Of a stretch of DNA of 64,000 nt, positions 37,009 through 48,816 are shown piece by piece (position 1 is the stretch's first letter; every line of letters starts with the position of its first letter). The position numbers and the translations under genes are program-made. The stretch lies in assembly GCF_021155765.1 (NCBI RefSeq), contig NC_060107.1, forward strand, positions 912,501-976,500. The letters are read 5' to 3'. The stretch is from Diprion similis (Eukaryota > Arthropoda > Insecta > Hymenoptera > Diprionidae). A model generated the notes under the pieces. That model was not told the origin of the DNA, ran no database searches, and saw nothing but the letters and a program-made list of their open reading frames with translations.

Positions 37009-40000
37009 CGTGACCCGGTGGGGTGTTACCCGCCTCCTTCCGCCCTCCTCACTCCCCTCGGGCTCCGCCGCCTCCGGTGTTATCCTGGATCTCTTGATAG
37101 CTGACGGGTCTGCAGCCAGTTGACAATAACCGCGATTCTCCTCCTCTTCCTTCTACTTGCAATGGGGCTTTCACTTATGGGAACACAGTGATTTTACCCC
37201 GCTCCTCTTATTGTTCAAATTTCATTTGGTCCGAACCTCCGAGCCCGTCTATATTCACAAACAGTACAGGTAATTCCGAGCAAGTGTTACAATTCAACTC
37301 TCTACTGCACAAGTGGTATAACCGATGCACCGTAAATCGACGCAGATGGCATCGTGCATGGCTTCGGCTAACGCCGTTTCTGACCTGTGGCTCTGCACCC
37401 CTGCAGAAGGAGGTGCGGGTCACCTCGAGACCTTGGCAAATTCACGCTAATCGACTGGTGCAGCACGAGACCTAATGGATCGGCAACGGTTTGGCGATCG
37501 CACGGCGTGTCCAGTCGGCGCAACCGCTAGGAAGCAACTGGCTCCAATTCTACTGCTGCTGCTGCTGCCGCTGCTTCTGATGATGATGATGGTGGCGGTG
37601 GTGGTGGTGGCGAGTCTTGCGAGCCACTTGCTAGCCACTTGCCAGCCACTTGGTAGCCACTTGCTGGTAGCGCAGTACGTCGAGACGGCGGAGACAGGCT
37701 CGGTTGTAGGCTTGCTCTTCTCCTGCACTGCGGTTAGTCTTCTTTCGGCCCTTGCGCCTCGCTTCTTACCGACGCAATCCTCCCCTGCGATCCCGCATAC
37801 TTCTGCCTATCGCCCATACAGATCGAAGAGGCGAATGGGACCGAGACGAGGACTCTCCGAAGATAAAAATTTACGATTGCAGCTCGGACAATGGACCAGA
37901 TTGTGCGCACAAAGTCTGGCAGGATTCCGTGTTAATTCATCGCCGCGTTTTTGTTGCTTCGCGCGCTTGTTGCGCGCGAATGAAAATTATGAGGACTCGT
38001 ACTGATTTTAGTATTTGCATCAAATAAGAAATTTATTGTGATTTTTCCTTTTTTTTTAACATAGTTTTTGCTTCTTCTTTCCGTTACCACTGCACTTGAA
38101 GTATATTTGTATAATATGTTTGTACCACTGATCGTTCATATCGCATGTTCCAAGTAGAAGGCTTGTGAAAAAAAGACGATAAGCCAGAGAGAAGTGATGT
38201 CTCGTATTGCAACTTATGCCATCTGTATTGAAAAATTTTGATGTACTCAACGTGTATACCTAATGCAAAAAAACGAAAATAAGATATCGAGCGTCTAAAA
38301 TTCTGTCAAAGTATATGAAAAAAAAAAAAAAAAAAAAAACTGTATGTAGTTTTCGTACACTTGAAACGGCGCGCTCTCGGAACTTCCCCTCCTCTTGTTT
38401 TGTAAAATTCTATTTACGTACTCATATCACATTTACGACATACACGGTACGTGTTATACGTATGCGGCCCGCGAAAGATACAGAGATACAAATGTAACTT
38501 ATCTTGCTTGAAGCAGATTTTGTATTATACCTACTTGAACGGACGCGCGGCACCGGGGGAATCGGTAAAAAAATCCGTCTGTCCCTAATCCTGGACGATT
38601 TACGAACTGCTTCGAAACTGGTTCCAGCGTGCCACGGTTCCAAGGTCTCTGGAATGTAACTATTCGCACGAAATCGATCAGGAGAATCAAACGGAGGGCG
38701 AGCTTTCGCCGGTCTCTTTCGGGCCTCTTATGTTAGTATATAGTAGTCAGCCTCTCAAGTCCGGTAGAACTTCTTATTAACTTTTCTTTTCTGGAAACAA
38801 GATACATAATATATACACATATATCTTGTTTTCAGAATATATGTATCTATGTATATACACATACGTGTACATTATGGTGAAGATTAAATTTAGACGCATG
38901 AATGTCGATTCAAGATCGTGCATCGAATTTACGTACACTTATATAATTTTGTCGCAAAACTATTCCAACGTTTAGTGTCGTGCATGATTTCAGTGTATTA
39001 TGGTCGGGGGCGTGATCGAGCGATTGGTGCAAGGCATTATGTGCTCGAGGACCAGGTGCAACGATGCTAGAAGGTGATCTCCATCCCAGCTGCGTCCCTG
39101 ATCTGGGCGTCGACAAACTGAACAAACTTAAAGTTAACAGGCTCGAGTCTTCTATAGCCGCTCCGCCAGCCTCTGGCACACCTGTTCGCTCAGGTATGCG
39201 GGGGTCTCGCCGGGCCCTAAGGCCCCCGCTCTCTCGATCTCCCGCTGCTGCACTCTCCAGTGGAAGTCACCCGGTGTTCGAGTAGCTTTCGTACAATTCG
39301 AACGGACCCGATGTCCCTAGGCTGAAAAATAAATCGTTCCGCTTTCAAACTCTTGCACAATGAACGTCATACCACTGCAAGCTTTGAATACGTACCATCT
39401 GCTAACGCAATCTTGAAATTAAACGTATAGACTCCCTAAGCCGACTCCCTTAATCCGAAGAGATAGGCAAGTCTTGCAGACCTTAAATTACCGCCAACAT
39501 TCGGAATCACTCGACTTTACTGCCCGTGAAAAGTGCAATGAGCTCGCAAATCGCAAAACCGTTCTCGTCGGAGTTTCAAATGCAATGGACCTATGCATCC
39601 GCGGTCTTCGCCGGCTTCGGTAGTCGGCGCAACCTGAACACTAGAGCTCGGGGATCGCCCTCGTTCGCAGGCGAGTCAGGAGAACCAGGGTGAAATCAGG
39701 GGAGACGAGACTTATACCGAACAGGTCTGCCGTCGCGCGAGAACCCGAGAGAACCAGACAATGGGACGCCATCCATCCAGCCCGCGTTGATGCACTTGAC
39801 TCTCTACCGCGTTCCTCGCGCCGCTCTGATCCGCTCGAAACGCATTCGTCGGCTATGTTATACGTCGCGCAACCACAATAAAGGCCTATCTCGAGTGAAA
39901 AGGAAAACGGAGAGAGGGATGGAAGGTCGTACCGCATGCGTTTCACCCTCAAGGAGCGATGATGGACATTAATTGAATCCTTCTAATACCATCTCGTAAT

Positions 40001-41095
40001 ATACATATCGCATAATAATATGCATACGTACTTGATTGCGAACGCGGAAGTAGTCGAAGAAATTTCTCGATTTATTTTTTGTATGTATTTTCATGGTTGC
40101 TACCTGCTTGGTTATTCCCAACTCTGACTCTCTTCACGCCAGCACTGTATATACGTAATAATTATGTATGTGTTATATTGTGTTCCTATACATATATGCG
40201 TGGTATCAAATAAGTCATATCAAATTAATAATTTTATCGCCGAATGGCGAATCGGCAATAGTGCCTGGATGCGAAGATAAGCTTAAATTAATTTTTAAGC
40301 GTCTAACACAAACATATAAGTCAGCGACCCTCGACTTCATAACGAGCGGAATTACCCATTCCATATCTGTTCGTCGTGTCATCCGATTATCGCGTTGTAA
40401 TTCTAGCGAAACAAATATTTTTTCCTCCAGCCGACTTCGTTAGGTGCGGTGTATAAGTTAATAAGAAGATAAATATGTGAGAAATTCATTTATTTCTCCA
40501 ATTTAAAACCATCCAATAATGCATTTATCATTTGTACTTCAACGTTTCTTTTTCGTTACAAAAATACGACATTTTAATCCCTGAATTTCCTGTTGCGTTT
40601 GCAATTCCATTTACCGCGTTTGGTAATAATTTACCCACGTACCGCAACTGCGAAATGATTACTTAAAATTCAAAGTTATGAGAAAAGTTGCAATAAACAG
40701 AAAGATAGAAACTCACCGATGAAACGATGTAAATTTCTCAGAAGCGTTCGAGTGAAATATATTACACGCTCATAAACATATCAATCGTTCAAAATAGAAT
40801 CAGGGCCATCAATTTTTCAGTAAAATTGGGTCATTGCAATGCAACCTTCTTGCAATTTAATATTTATGCCTACTCAGAAGTGCCGGTACGTTAAAGAAAC
40901 TTTTTCTGCGAGTTTCAGAGGAAACTGTTGAATGATTCATTAGATATGTGGACTAAAATTCCACTAAATTGACTGTAATCACATTACTGGATTCATTTTC
41001 GTGGAATGCTAAAGTGTAATGTGAAAAAACAAATGAAAACAAAATCTGTAGCTTTAATCCGAACCGCCTTTACTATTAATTTAGAGTCCCGCTCT
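37009..41095. other. intergenic region between SMOC 5' end and SWSAP1-like 3' end
   Basis: The first kilobase (37000-37960) is GC-rich and probably contains the SMOC promoter and 5' UTR. It includes CTG/CTT and GATGATG runs (37550-37610). GC-rich patches at 39000-39290 and 39600-39960 hold open frames of 54-103 codons without recognisable motifs. A 20-base A-run lies near 38320. No gene can be supported here. Confidence 0.5.
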
Positions 41096-41870
41096 TCAAT
41101 GATCGTCAACTAGTCTTAAAACTTGTTTGAGAACAACAGTCCGGTCGTCCAGGTTGCGAAATTTGAACGACTGGTCACCGTTCGTGCAAAATGCTTTTTG
41201 CAAAGTTATAACCGGGTCGGCGGGGTTGTCGTCGATAGAAAATTTCCAGACGTTATCAAAATAGACGAAATGTACTTTGCCGACTGCTTCTGGTCGGATA
41301 GACGCGCAGACGTGAACATTCTTCCCAAGAATACGGGAACACGCGTTCATCGCGTCGATAATGAAGGAACACGTTTTGGCGAGAAGAACATCGTAGTCAC
41401 CCTGGGCAGTCGTAGGCTCGGTGTAGTTATCTAGCTTGTCGATAAGCAGCGCTGACGGTAAGGAAGCGAATGTGTCCAACTCGACCAGAAGCTCCATCAA
41501 GCTCTTATGATCCGGCAGGTACCTGAAAACGTCCAAGCTCGTTATATACAATCGAATCCGCCGTTTATATTTCAATGTAAACTTACATGAATTTGATTAA
41601 TTGGAATGTATCAACACATGGTTTAGGGCCATCGTGATATTTTGGCGGCAGAGACTCGATGGGATTCTGAGTCACGTAAATAACGCGGCTTCCTTGTTTC
41701 GCCCAATGCGCTGCGCCCTGGGTTACGAATATTTCTATTAATCTTGTCGTTTTATGAGTTGATCTATAAAATGATAACTGTGATCTTAGTACCTCAAACA
41801 TAAAGGTTTCCGTCAATTCTGGTGGGCCACAAATCAGGGTTCTTTTCACGCGTTCTACATTCGAAAACAT
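41096..41870 (-). CDS. SWSAP1-like ATPase (RAD51 paralogue-like), complete, 3 exons
   Basis: In mammals SWSAP1 pairs with the SWIM protein SWS1/ZSWIM7 and promotes RAD51 filament stability in homologous recombination. Exons on the minus strand: 41870-41793, 41717-41587, 41522-41096; 211 residues (human 229). The match is architectural: a Walker A position near the N-terminus (TLICGPPELTET, 11-22), then VIYVTQNPIESLPP resembling the FLTRRPLQSMP of the human protein, then a helical stretch and Walker B PSALLIDKLD (92-101). Walker A lacks the expected glycine-lysine (T20-E21 in place of GK), so ATP binding may be altered. The first intron is only 75 nt, a multiple of three without stops, so retention would keep the frame open. 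Identity is from memory of the family and is moderately secure; another RecA-like paralogue is the main alternative. Confidence 0.65.
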
Positions 41871-44676
41871 AACCTATAAACTATCCTCGCCAGTTACCGT
41901 ATCCAGTTGTTGTGGACTTATCTATTTACGGATTGTATGTACATACATCTGATTTCTTTCTCAACTTCAGATACCGTAATTATTATAAAAAAATGAAACA
42001 TTTATGTGGTAGGCAAATGTATCAGCAACGAGCTTAAGGATCCCAAATTACTTGCAAACAGAGCGCGCTACGCATAGACTGCGTTCCGCGATTAGTGAAT
42101 GCAGGGCAAGCGGCATCCATCGGTAACACGATGAAATCCGATTTACGTACATTCAGTTGCCGCTTTGCAGGCGCACCCCCTTCGGCATTATTCAAATTTT
42201 CACGGCAAATAGATTATTAAAAAAAAAGCGAAAAAAATGCATGTAATTGGGTAATAATTCTAAATCCCGAAATCCTGAAAGGGCGAAAATTAAATACATC
42301 CAAAATGTCAACAAGCAGATATGAAAAAGTGGTTACGATTATGGCATCAATTTTCTATCATAAATCAACAAAGTAGTTTAGATTGAAAATCGTACACTAT
42401 CCGATATTTATGTCTGGTGGTTATGTATCTATCCTATGCATTAAAAAAAAAAGTAAAAACAGCACACGATATTTGTAACAAATTGATTAAGGTTTATTGT
42501 TATCATTACTTTTTCTTCTAGTTGTATTCATTATCAAATACATAATAATATATTATACACAATGTTTAAAAAAAAAAAAACACTTTTCGTAACATTCACA
42601 TTGATAAACAAGTGTTGCTGAAATGAAAAATACTTGTCAGTTGTTCCACGTTTTCGTAAATTGAATTCATTTCCCACTGATTGTCAATCACCGTTATATG
42701 ACAATCATTGGCGCTCATAATCACCATTCATCATCAGTCGATTTCTATCAATTATTGTATCATATTATTATTTATTATTAGATTGACGATATCTCTTAGT
42801 TTATAATATATCTATACATACCTATATTAGGGGGGTACACATAGTGATCTCGGTTGGTTTGTTCCACGTACAAAAATTTCAAAGTGATGGCATTATAATA
42901 TTTATATGAACTACGTATCGGTGTTTCGTTTCTTTCATTCCTTACCACTTTATTGTACATTATTTATACAGCCATTTTCAGTGCCTCCCTGTACTGTATA
43001 TTCTAAATTATTATCGTTATTACTGCTATCATTATTGTTATTATTATTATTATTATTACGGCTAGGATATCAATCAATAACATTACATGAATCGGTATAG
43101 TAGAACCAGTGAACCACCGTCTGAGATACATACAAAACTTGACATTTCCAGATAACTTACTATTATTACAAATTTTATAAGGACTGTTATTTTTTATTCA
43201 CGGTCGGATCCTGTTGTATATTTCGATGGTAATAATTTGCTATAACTAGAATAAAAATATTTTCAAAAATTCGTTTTACCTACGGAATTGTTTATCATTT
43301 TTTTCTTTCGTTCTTGCGATGCCTACGGATTACCTAGGATATTACTAATATCAGCCGTTTTACATAAGACCTCAAGTTTCCTAACTAAGTGTCAAAAATT
43401 TAAGATCATTAATGCCACAAATTTGTTCGCTTACTAGTTGCACTTTCTCATAGATGCGCAATGGCGATAACACGGAACAAAGGAAAGAGAAGGTAATTAT
43501 TTATAAGAGTGCGTGATGATTGTTTTCGTCGTTTATGTGCATGTATTGATTCATCAAAAGCAACTAGTAACTCGGATTATTTGATAGACACATTATTGAT
43601 AGTAAGAAATCCTCGCCCGACACCTTAATGACTTGATAATCTTATAAATTTTATCTATGACGGTCACAATGATTCATGCTTGAATATCTTGAAAATTATT
43701 TATTGTTTTCTTTTAATCCGAGTTTGTATGTTTAGTTCTTTTATTTTACCATTTACGAGGATTTGTATTGTTGAAGTCGATACCTTACCCTATCTCACAG
43801 AATATCAAGTTCACCAGTAACTCGAATTATTACGTATTACGTGTTTTATGTTCACTAGATGGTATAATTATTTGTAATAATAAAATAGTAGTAGGTAATT
43901 AAAACTTGAGCTTAGAGTTACGTCTTCGTTCAATCTTCTTAAGTAGGTTTACTAAGCCTAAGCTTTCACCCGGACTCCATACGCTTGACATATACTAGAT
44001 ATATTGCCGGTCCACAACATATTTTCGTAAGAATCGCATATTTTCGTGTTTTGGTTTCTTTTTTTTTTTCTTTTACTCATTATTTCGTTACGAGAGGATT
44101 GCGTAACAGTGTCACGAAAACAAGTAACAATAAAATTAACTAATGTTTGGATAAATTCGTCATTTCAACGTATTTTCGGTACTTCAGGAAGAAGTGAAAC
44201 GATACGAGTTTTAACGCTCGCAAAAGAATGAGTGACTGCAAGAAAGAAAAAATTGTCGGAAGTCAGAAGTGAAGGAAATCCGGTTCGTTATCAAGTATTC
44301 TAACGCAAATGACTTTTTATACACCTTTCTATCTATGCTACTTTTGTTTCATCGAGTTTTACAACAGCTCGGTATTGGTAGATACCTTAGCATCGAAATT
44401 GACGATTTATTTGAAAACAACAAATTTAAGGACAGACGGAGAAGGAAAACAAATGGAAAAAACAGTTTAAAGTTAAAAATAAAAATAAAATAAAACATGT
44501 ATCTCGCATTCATAATCGGACAGGTATAGCTTTGCTGCTTTGGCGTACATTCATTCAACATTAAAAAAATCACAGAGACCGAATCGAATCGCAGGTAGAT
44601 GCGCCGGATGCTACGCGATAAGTCGAGGTAAATGCACTGCCCATCTGAGGTTGGGGTTCGACCCCTTGTCCAAGTG
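41871..44676. other. intergenic region: SWSAP1-like upstream and PPP4R1 3' UTR
   Basis: AT-rich, about 2.8 kb. It should contain the start of the SWSAP1-like transcript and the end of the PPP4R1 transcript. Contents include ATT trinucleotide runs (43010-43065) and a tRNA-like fragment at 44600-44672. No open frame here resembles a known protein. Confidence 0.5.
44600..44672 (+). repeat. tRNA-related SINE fragment or decayed tRNA (tentative)
   Basis: The stretch AAGTCGAGGTAAATGCACTG followed by CCCATCTGAGGTTGGGGTTCGACCCC looks like the D-arm to T-arm part of a tRNA-derived SINE: an AGTCG..GGTAAA..CACTG A-box-like part, CTGAGGTT, then a GGGGTTCGACCCC B-box/T-loop. The acceptor stem cannot be paired convincingly, so a functional tRNA is unlikely. 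It lies in the presumed 3' UTR of PPP4R1, in opposite orientation. Confidence 0.35.
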
Positions 44677-47600
44677 CTATTGCGTCCTGATTAGAATAGC
44701 ATGTTCGCGAACATCGCGGTCAACGTCTTGTCGCAAGTGTTTCAATTTCGTTTTCACAGCCTCCGCTTGTTCCGGTCCGCCCTGCCATTCGGCTGCAAAT
44801 TAAAAGAGAAACAAATTTTTCGATTGCCATTTTACTCCCCATTATTAGATAAATAGCTAGCTTTACTAAATTGCAATGAAATATTTATCACTACTCACGT
44901 CCTCGGGTAGCAACGTTTTTTGCCAACGTTCTAGCGACCGCTAGTCGGACGTTTGGTACATTGTCCCACGATAAATCGATCAGATGAGGTAGCATCTCCT
45001 TGGAAAACCTATCGGCGGTAATTGCGCCGTTTGTTATCAACTGAGAGCACAAAATTCCGTACGTTTGCCTGCGCGTCCATTTCACCGAACGCGGTAACAT
45101 GTGGCCAAGTTCCTGCACCAGTGCCGTGACAAGAGCTTCGTCGACCGACAAGTGGGAAATTATCTGAGTTACCTAACGAAATCGTGAAAGAGAATGTTAT
45201 AAGGTTGTACTGATTCTTTTTACCTTAGATTATATTACCTCCTGTGATATACGAGCTGAGGTTCATACTCAACTAAAATTATGGTATATTACTTAAATCT
45301 TACCAAGGCTAAGGCGACCGTCCGAACCGCTGCGACTTTATCCACAAGTAGATGAAGTGAGAGAGGTGCAATGTACTTGGAAACATCGTACGGATTGAAC
45401 AGAGTGACGGCTTCGAGTAGCTGGTTAGCGAGCTCCTCCCTGAATCTCCAGTTCCATTCGGTATCGGTGACCAAAAAATCGTTGAGTCTCGGTAAGTATT
45501 GGCATCTCTCGGCGGGTCTGAGAACCTTAAGAAACGTGGCCAAGTGTTTAAGCGCCCCTATCCTAACTTCGTCCAAGTCTTTAATGAACCCGTCATAGAT
45601 TGGTACCAAGTCTCTCGCGGCCAAATCCTCACCGAGTATTAACGCAATCTCGTGAATACTGGACGCCAAGGTGAGCCTGACTTTCCATGGGAGGGCGCTT
45701 GCCAGTGAGAGATAGGCATCCTTCAAAAGTGGCCAGTTATGTTTTTCCAGGGTGAGGGCAACGGCCGGGAAACTGAAGGCACAGTGCTGCAGTATTTCCG
45801 AGTCAGTCTGGACAACCTGCGTCGTTTCGGTCATAGAAACGAAGTAATCGATGAGAACTTGCGGCACCACGCACTGGTAGTTGTCACCCGCCGCGTTGTA
45901 CTTGTTACCTGAGTCGCCGTTCGCGTTCGGGGTGGTAGTTTTGCGTTCCTCGTAAGCGTCGAACACATCTATTGTATCGTTTAGCAATTGCGAGCTATTT
46001 TCTACGCTTACAGACCCACTCACACTGTCCTCCGAATTGTTTACACTGTCATTGGAAATAGACTGATTTTTCGTTTCTTTCTCCAAACTAGGGGCTTCTT
46101 CCTTTACGTTTCCCTCCTCTGAATTCCTTGGTCTGCCTGCCTCGACAAGTTCCAAATCCAACGGCATATCCGGGGAAATGTAATAGAATAGAAACGGGTT
46201 GAATTTGTCCGTGTCGTCACCAGATCCGGAATCTTCTATGTTAGTACTTTCCGATGAGGGCTTAAAGCCGTCCTCATCCTTATCCCGATTTCGTGATCCC
46301 ACCATACTCACAGGTGAAAATTCAACTTCAAATTTATCGTTGTACTCTTCGTACTTCCTGCTCAAACAACCAAATGAAGAGGTTTCGCAGAAGTTTAACG
46401 TGCGAGGATTTGAGTACGATAATCTATAGGGAAAAAAAAAGATCTATTCTTAGGAAATTTCGCGATACGCTCGCAGATATCTGTTTAAATTGATTATATT
46501 TTTCACGATATGTCGTAACTTTCATTTTGAATATATTGATTTCAGCGAAATGTAAATACCACATACTTGTTGTATCTTAGCTCCATGCCTTGTTGATTGG
46601 TAAAAACAACCTCGCCGTACTGGTTGTATGCCAATGCTGTAAATTGTTGGGCAAAAGTAGAGATGAATGGCCCAAGCGTCTGAAACGCAGACATTCGGAC
46701 CCACTTTGACACATCGCCGAGCAGGGTAGCGAACACAGGCGCCAAGGTATGCTGTCGATGATGGAGAGACACGCAGCACGAAACGGACATTATAACTTCA
46801 GCGCATGCTTTTCTGACCCCCCACACTTCGTCCGTGCATAAATCTATGAACCTTGGAAGCTGAAAGACAAAAAAATGTGATAGTTAGAGATTAGAGAACA
46901 AAGGTGAGAATTTCTTATTAAATATGGATGACCGATATCGGCTGAAGAAAGTATCTACCACTACACTAACCAGTATGGTCTCGATGGACTCTTTGCTAAC
47001 AGCTGCACAAAAATCAGCTAGATTAGCAGCGCAGACTTTTCTTACGTAGAAGATATCGTCTGAGCATAGCTTTGCGAATCTGTCGAGGAACAATCTCTCC
47101 GTAAGTTCTCTTCCGACGAGTGGAGCCATCTTGCACATGAGCTGGAGATTGAAAAAACAAAACAGGGCTTTGAGTATGCGTGGAATTCAATTTGCAAAGC
47201 AAACATGATATACAGAAAATATTATCAAACAATAATTTACACACTATAAAATAAGAGTATCAATTCTCTATGACCGATACTGGGTGCAGGACCATAACAT
47301 TGCATTACACTTTCTGCCACACTGTTTCTACTTTATCTCTCACTCACTGCTCTTACGTTTTGTCTTTATCACCCGATAGTGTCCCACGTTGAAATTTCAC
47401 GACCGTACCGTTCCGCTCATCAAAGCTGGCTGTGATATGATTGTCATAAGGTCACATCACAACCACTCTGATGGGAGGAACAATGAGCCAGGCCAGAAGA
47501 GCGTTCTGAATGGAGTAAAGTCCTGGTTTCTTCAACGTCGGTATTTGCCGAATTTGTATCTCAATAGAAGAGTGTTCAGTGTCGCACCGCTCATCAAAGC

Positions 47601-48785
47601 TGGCTGTGATATGACCTCTGATAATTAGCATACAACAGCCACTTTGTGAGCAGCACGAACACTCCGACGAGCTTAGGATATAATATCCATCATCTTCAAC
47701 GTAGGTGTATAAACTTATACATACATATACATACGTATGAATTTATATATTGTATGTATTTTACGTTTAACGACGATAAGAAGGGCAATCCAACTCGTCA
47801 AAAATGGCTGTGATATGAATCTTTAACAACACGTCACAACCATTTTGACGATTGGATCACTGTTCACAATAAGCAGGCACCGTAAAGAACATCCTTGAAG
47901 AAAATTGGACCAATTTTTATCATTTTAATCTTCCTTTGACCGAGTAATCCAACTTTGAGGCATCCGTTCGTAGTGCGATGTGTAAGATTGTAATCAAAAT
48001 AATTGAAATTCAACAAATTAATAATATCCTAGTCTGATAACAGTATACATATTGACGAATGAATATATTATTAATAATTAGTAGTTTGATTGACGACTGA
48101 TTTTGTGGGCCAAGCTCATCAAAGTGGCTGTGATATGAGTTAAAACATTCCACAACCAATTTGATGTATCGGACCACAAAAAAGTGTTTGCGTGTTTGTC
48201 TTTATAAATAACACACACGTAATGAACCTTCACTTCCTCTCGTGCGGCAAAAATCTGCAGCAATAGGTGAAATCGGACACAATTTTGCTCATCAAAGCTG
48301 GCTGTGATAGTCGATCTCTATGACAAACCAACTTTGATGGTAAAAGCATGCCGGGCTTTTCCTAGAACAACCTCTCTCGCACTCTCTCTCTCTCTCTCTC
48401 TCTCTCGCACTCCCTCTCTCTCTTTCTCTTGCACTCTCTTTTCTTTCGATTTCTCTCCCTCTCTGTTTCCCCCTCTTTCTCTCTCTCTATCTATCTATCT
48501 CTGTCACTCTCTCTTTCTCTCTTTCTTTCTCTCCCTGTCTCTCGCTCTCACTATCTTTCTCTCTCTCTCTGTCGAACCACACTGCTTGAAAGTTGAACAT
48601 CAACATCAAATATCATCATCACAGAGCAATCATCACCTATAGTTACCAGTAACGGCAATACTGTTGCACATTCTCTATACTTTCTGCATCTGCATATAAC
48701 TGCGCGCTTGTGCACTGGAACATTCAACAATCTGATTTTAAAAATCGAGGGAAAAATAATATACATATATATATATAAATATACA

Positions 48786-48816
<31 letters not shown>

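Noticed and set aside
37475..38005. Plus-strand 176-codon frame with leucine- and valine-rich core as a membrane protein
   Set aside because: The hydrophobic core is made by CTG/GTG/GATGATG simple repeats; no family motif and no splice support.
39177..39343. GC-rich minus-strand stretch reading DFHWRVQQREIERAG..VCQRLAERL as an exon
   Set aside because: It looks codon-like, but the nearest acceptor (TTATTTTTCAG) is followed by an in-frame stop and no family could be named.
47389..47628. Plus-strand 79-codon frame with two copies of PLIKAGCDM
   Set aside because: The repeated peptide is just the antisense of two mir-2 mature arms.
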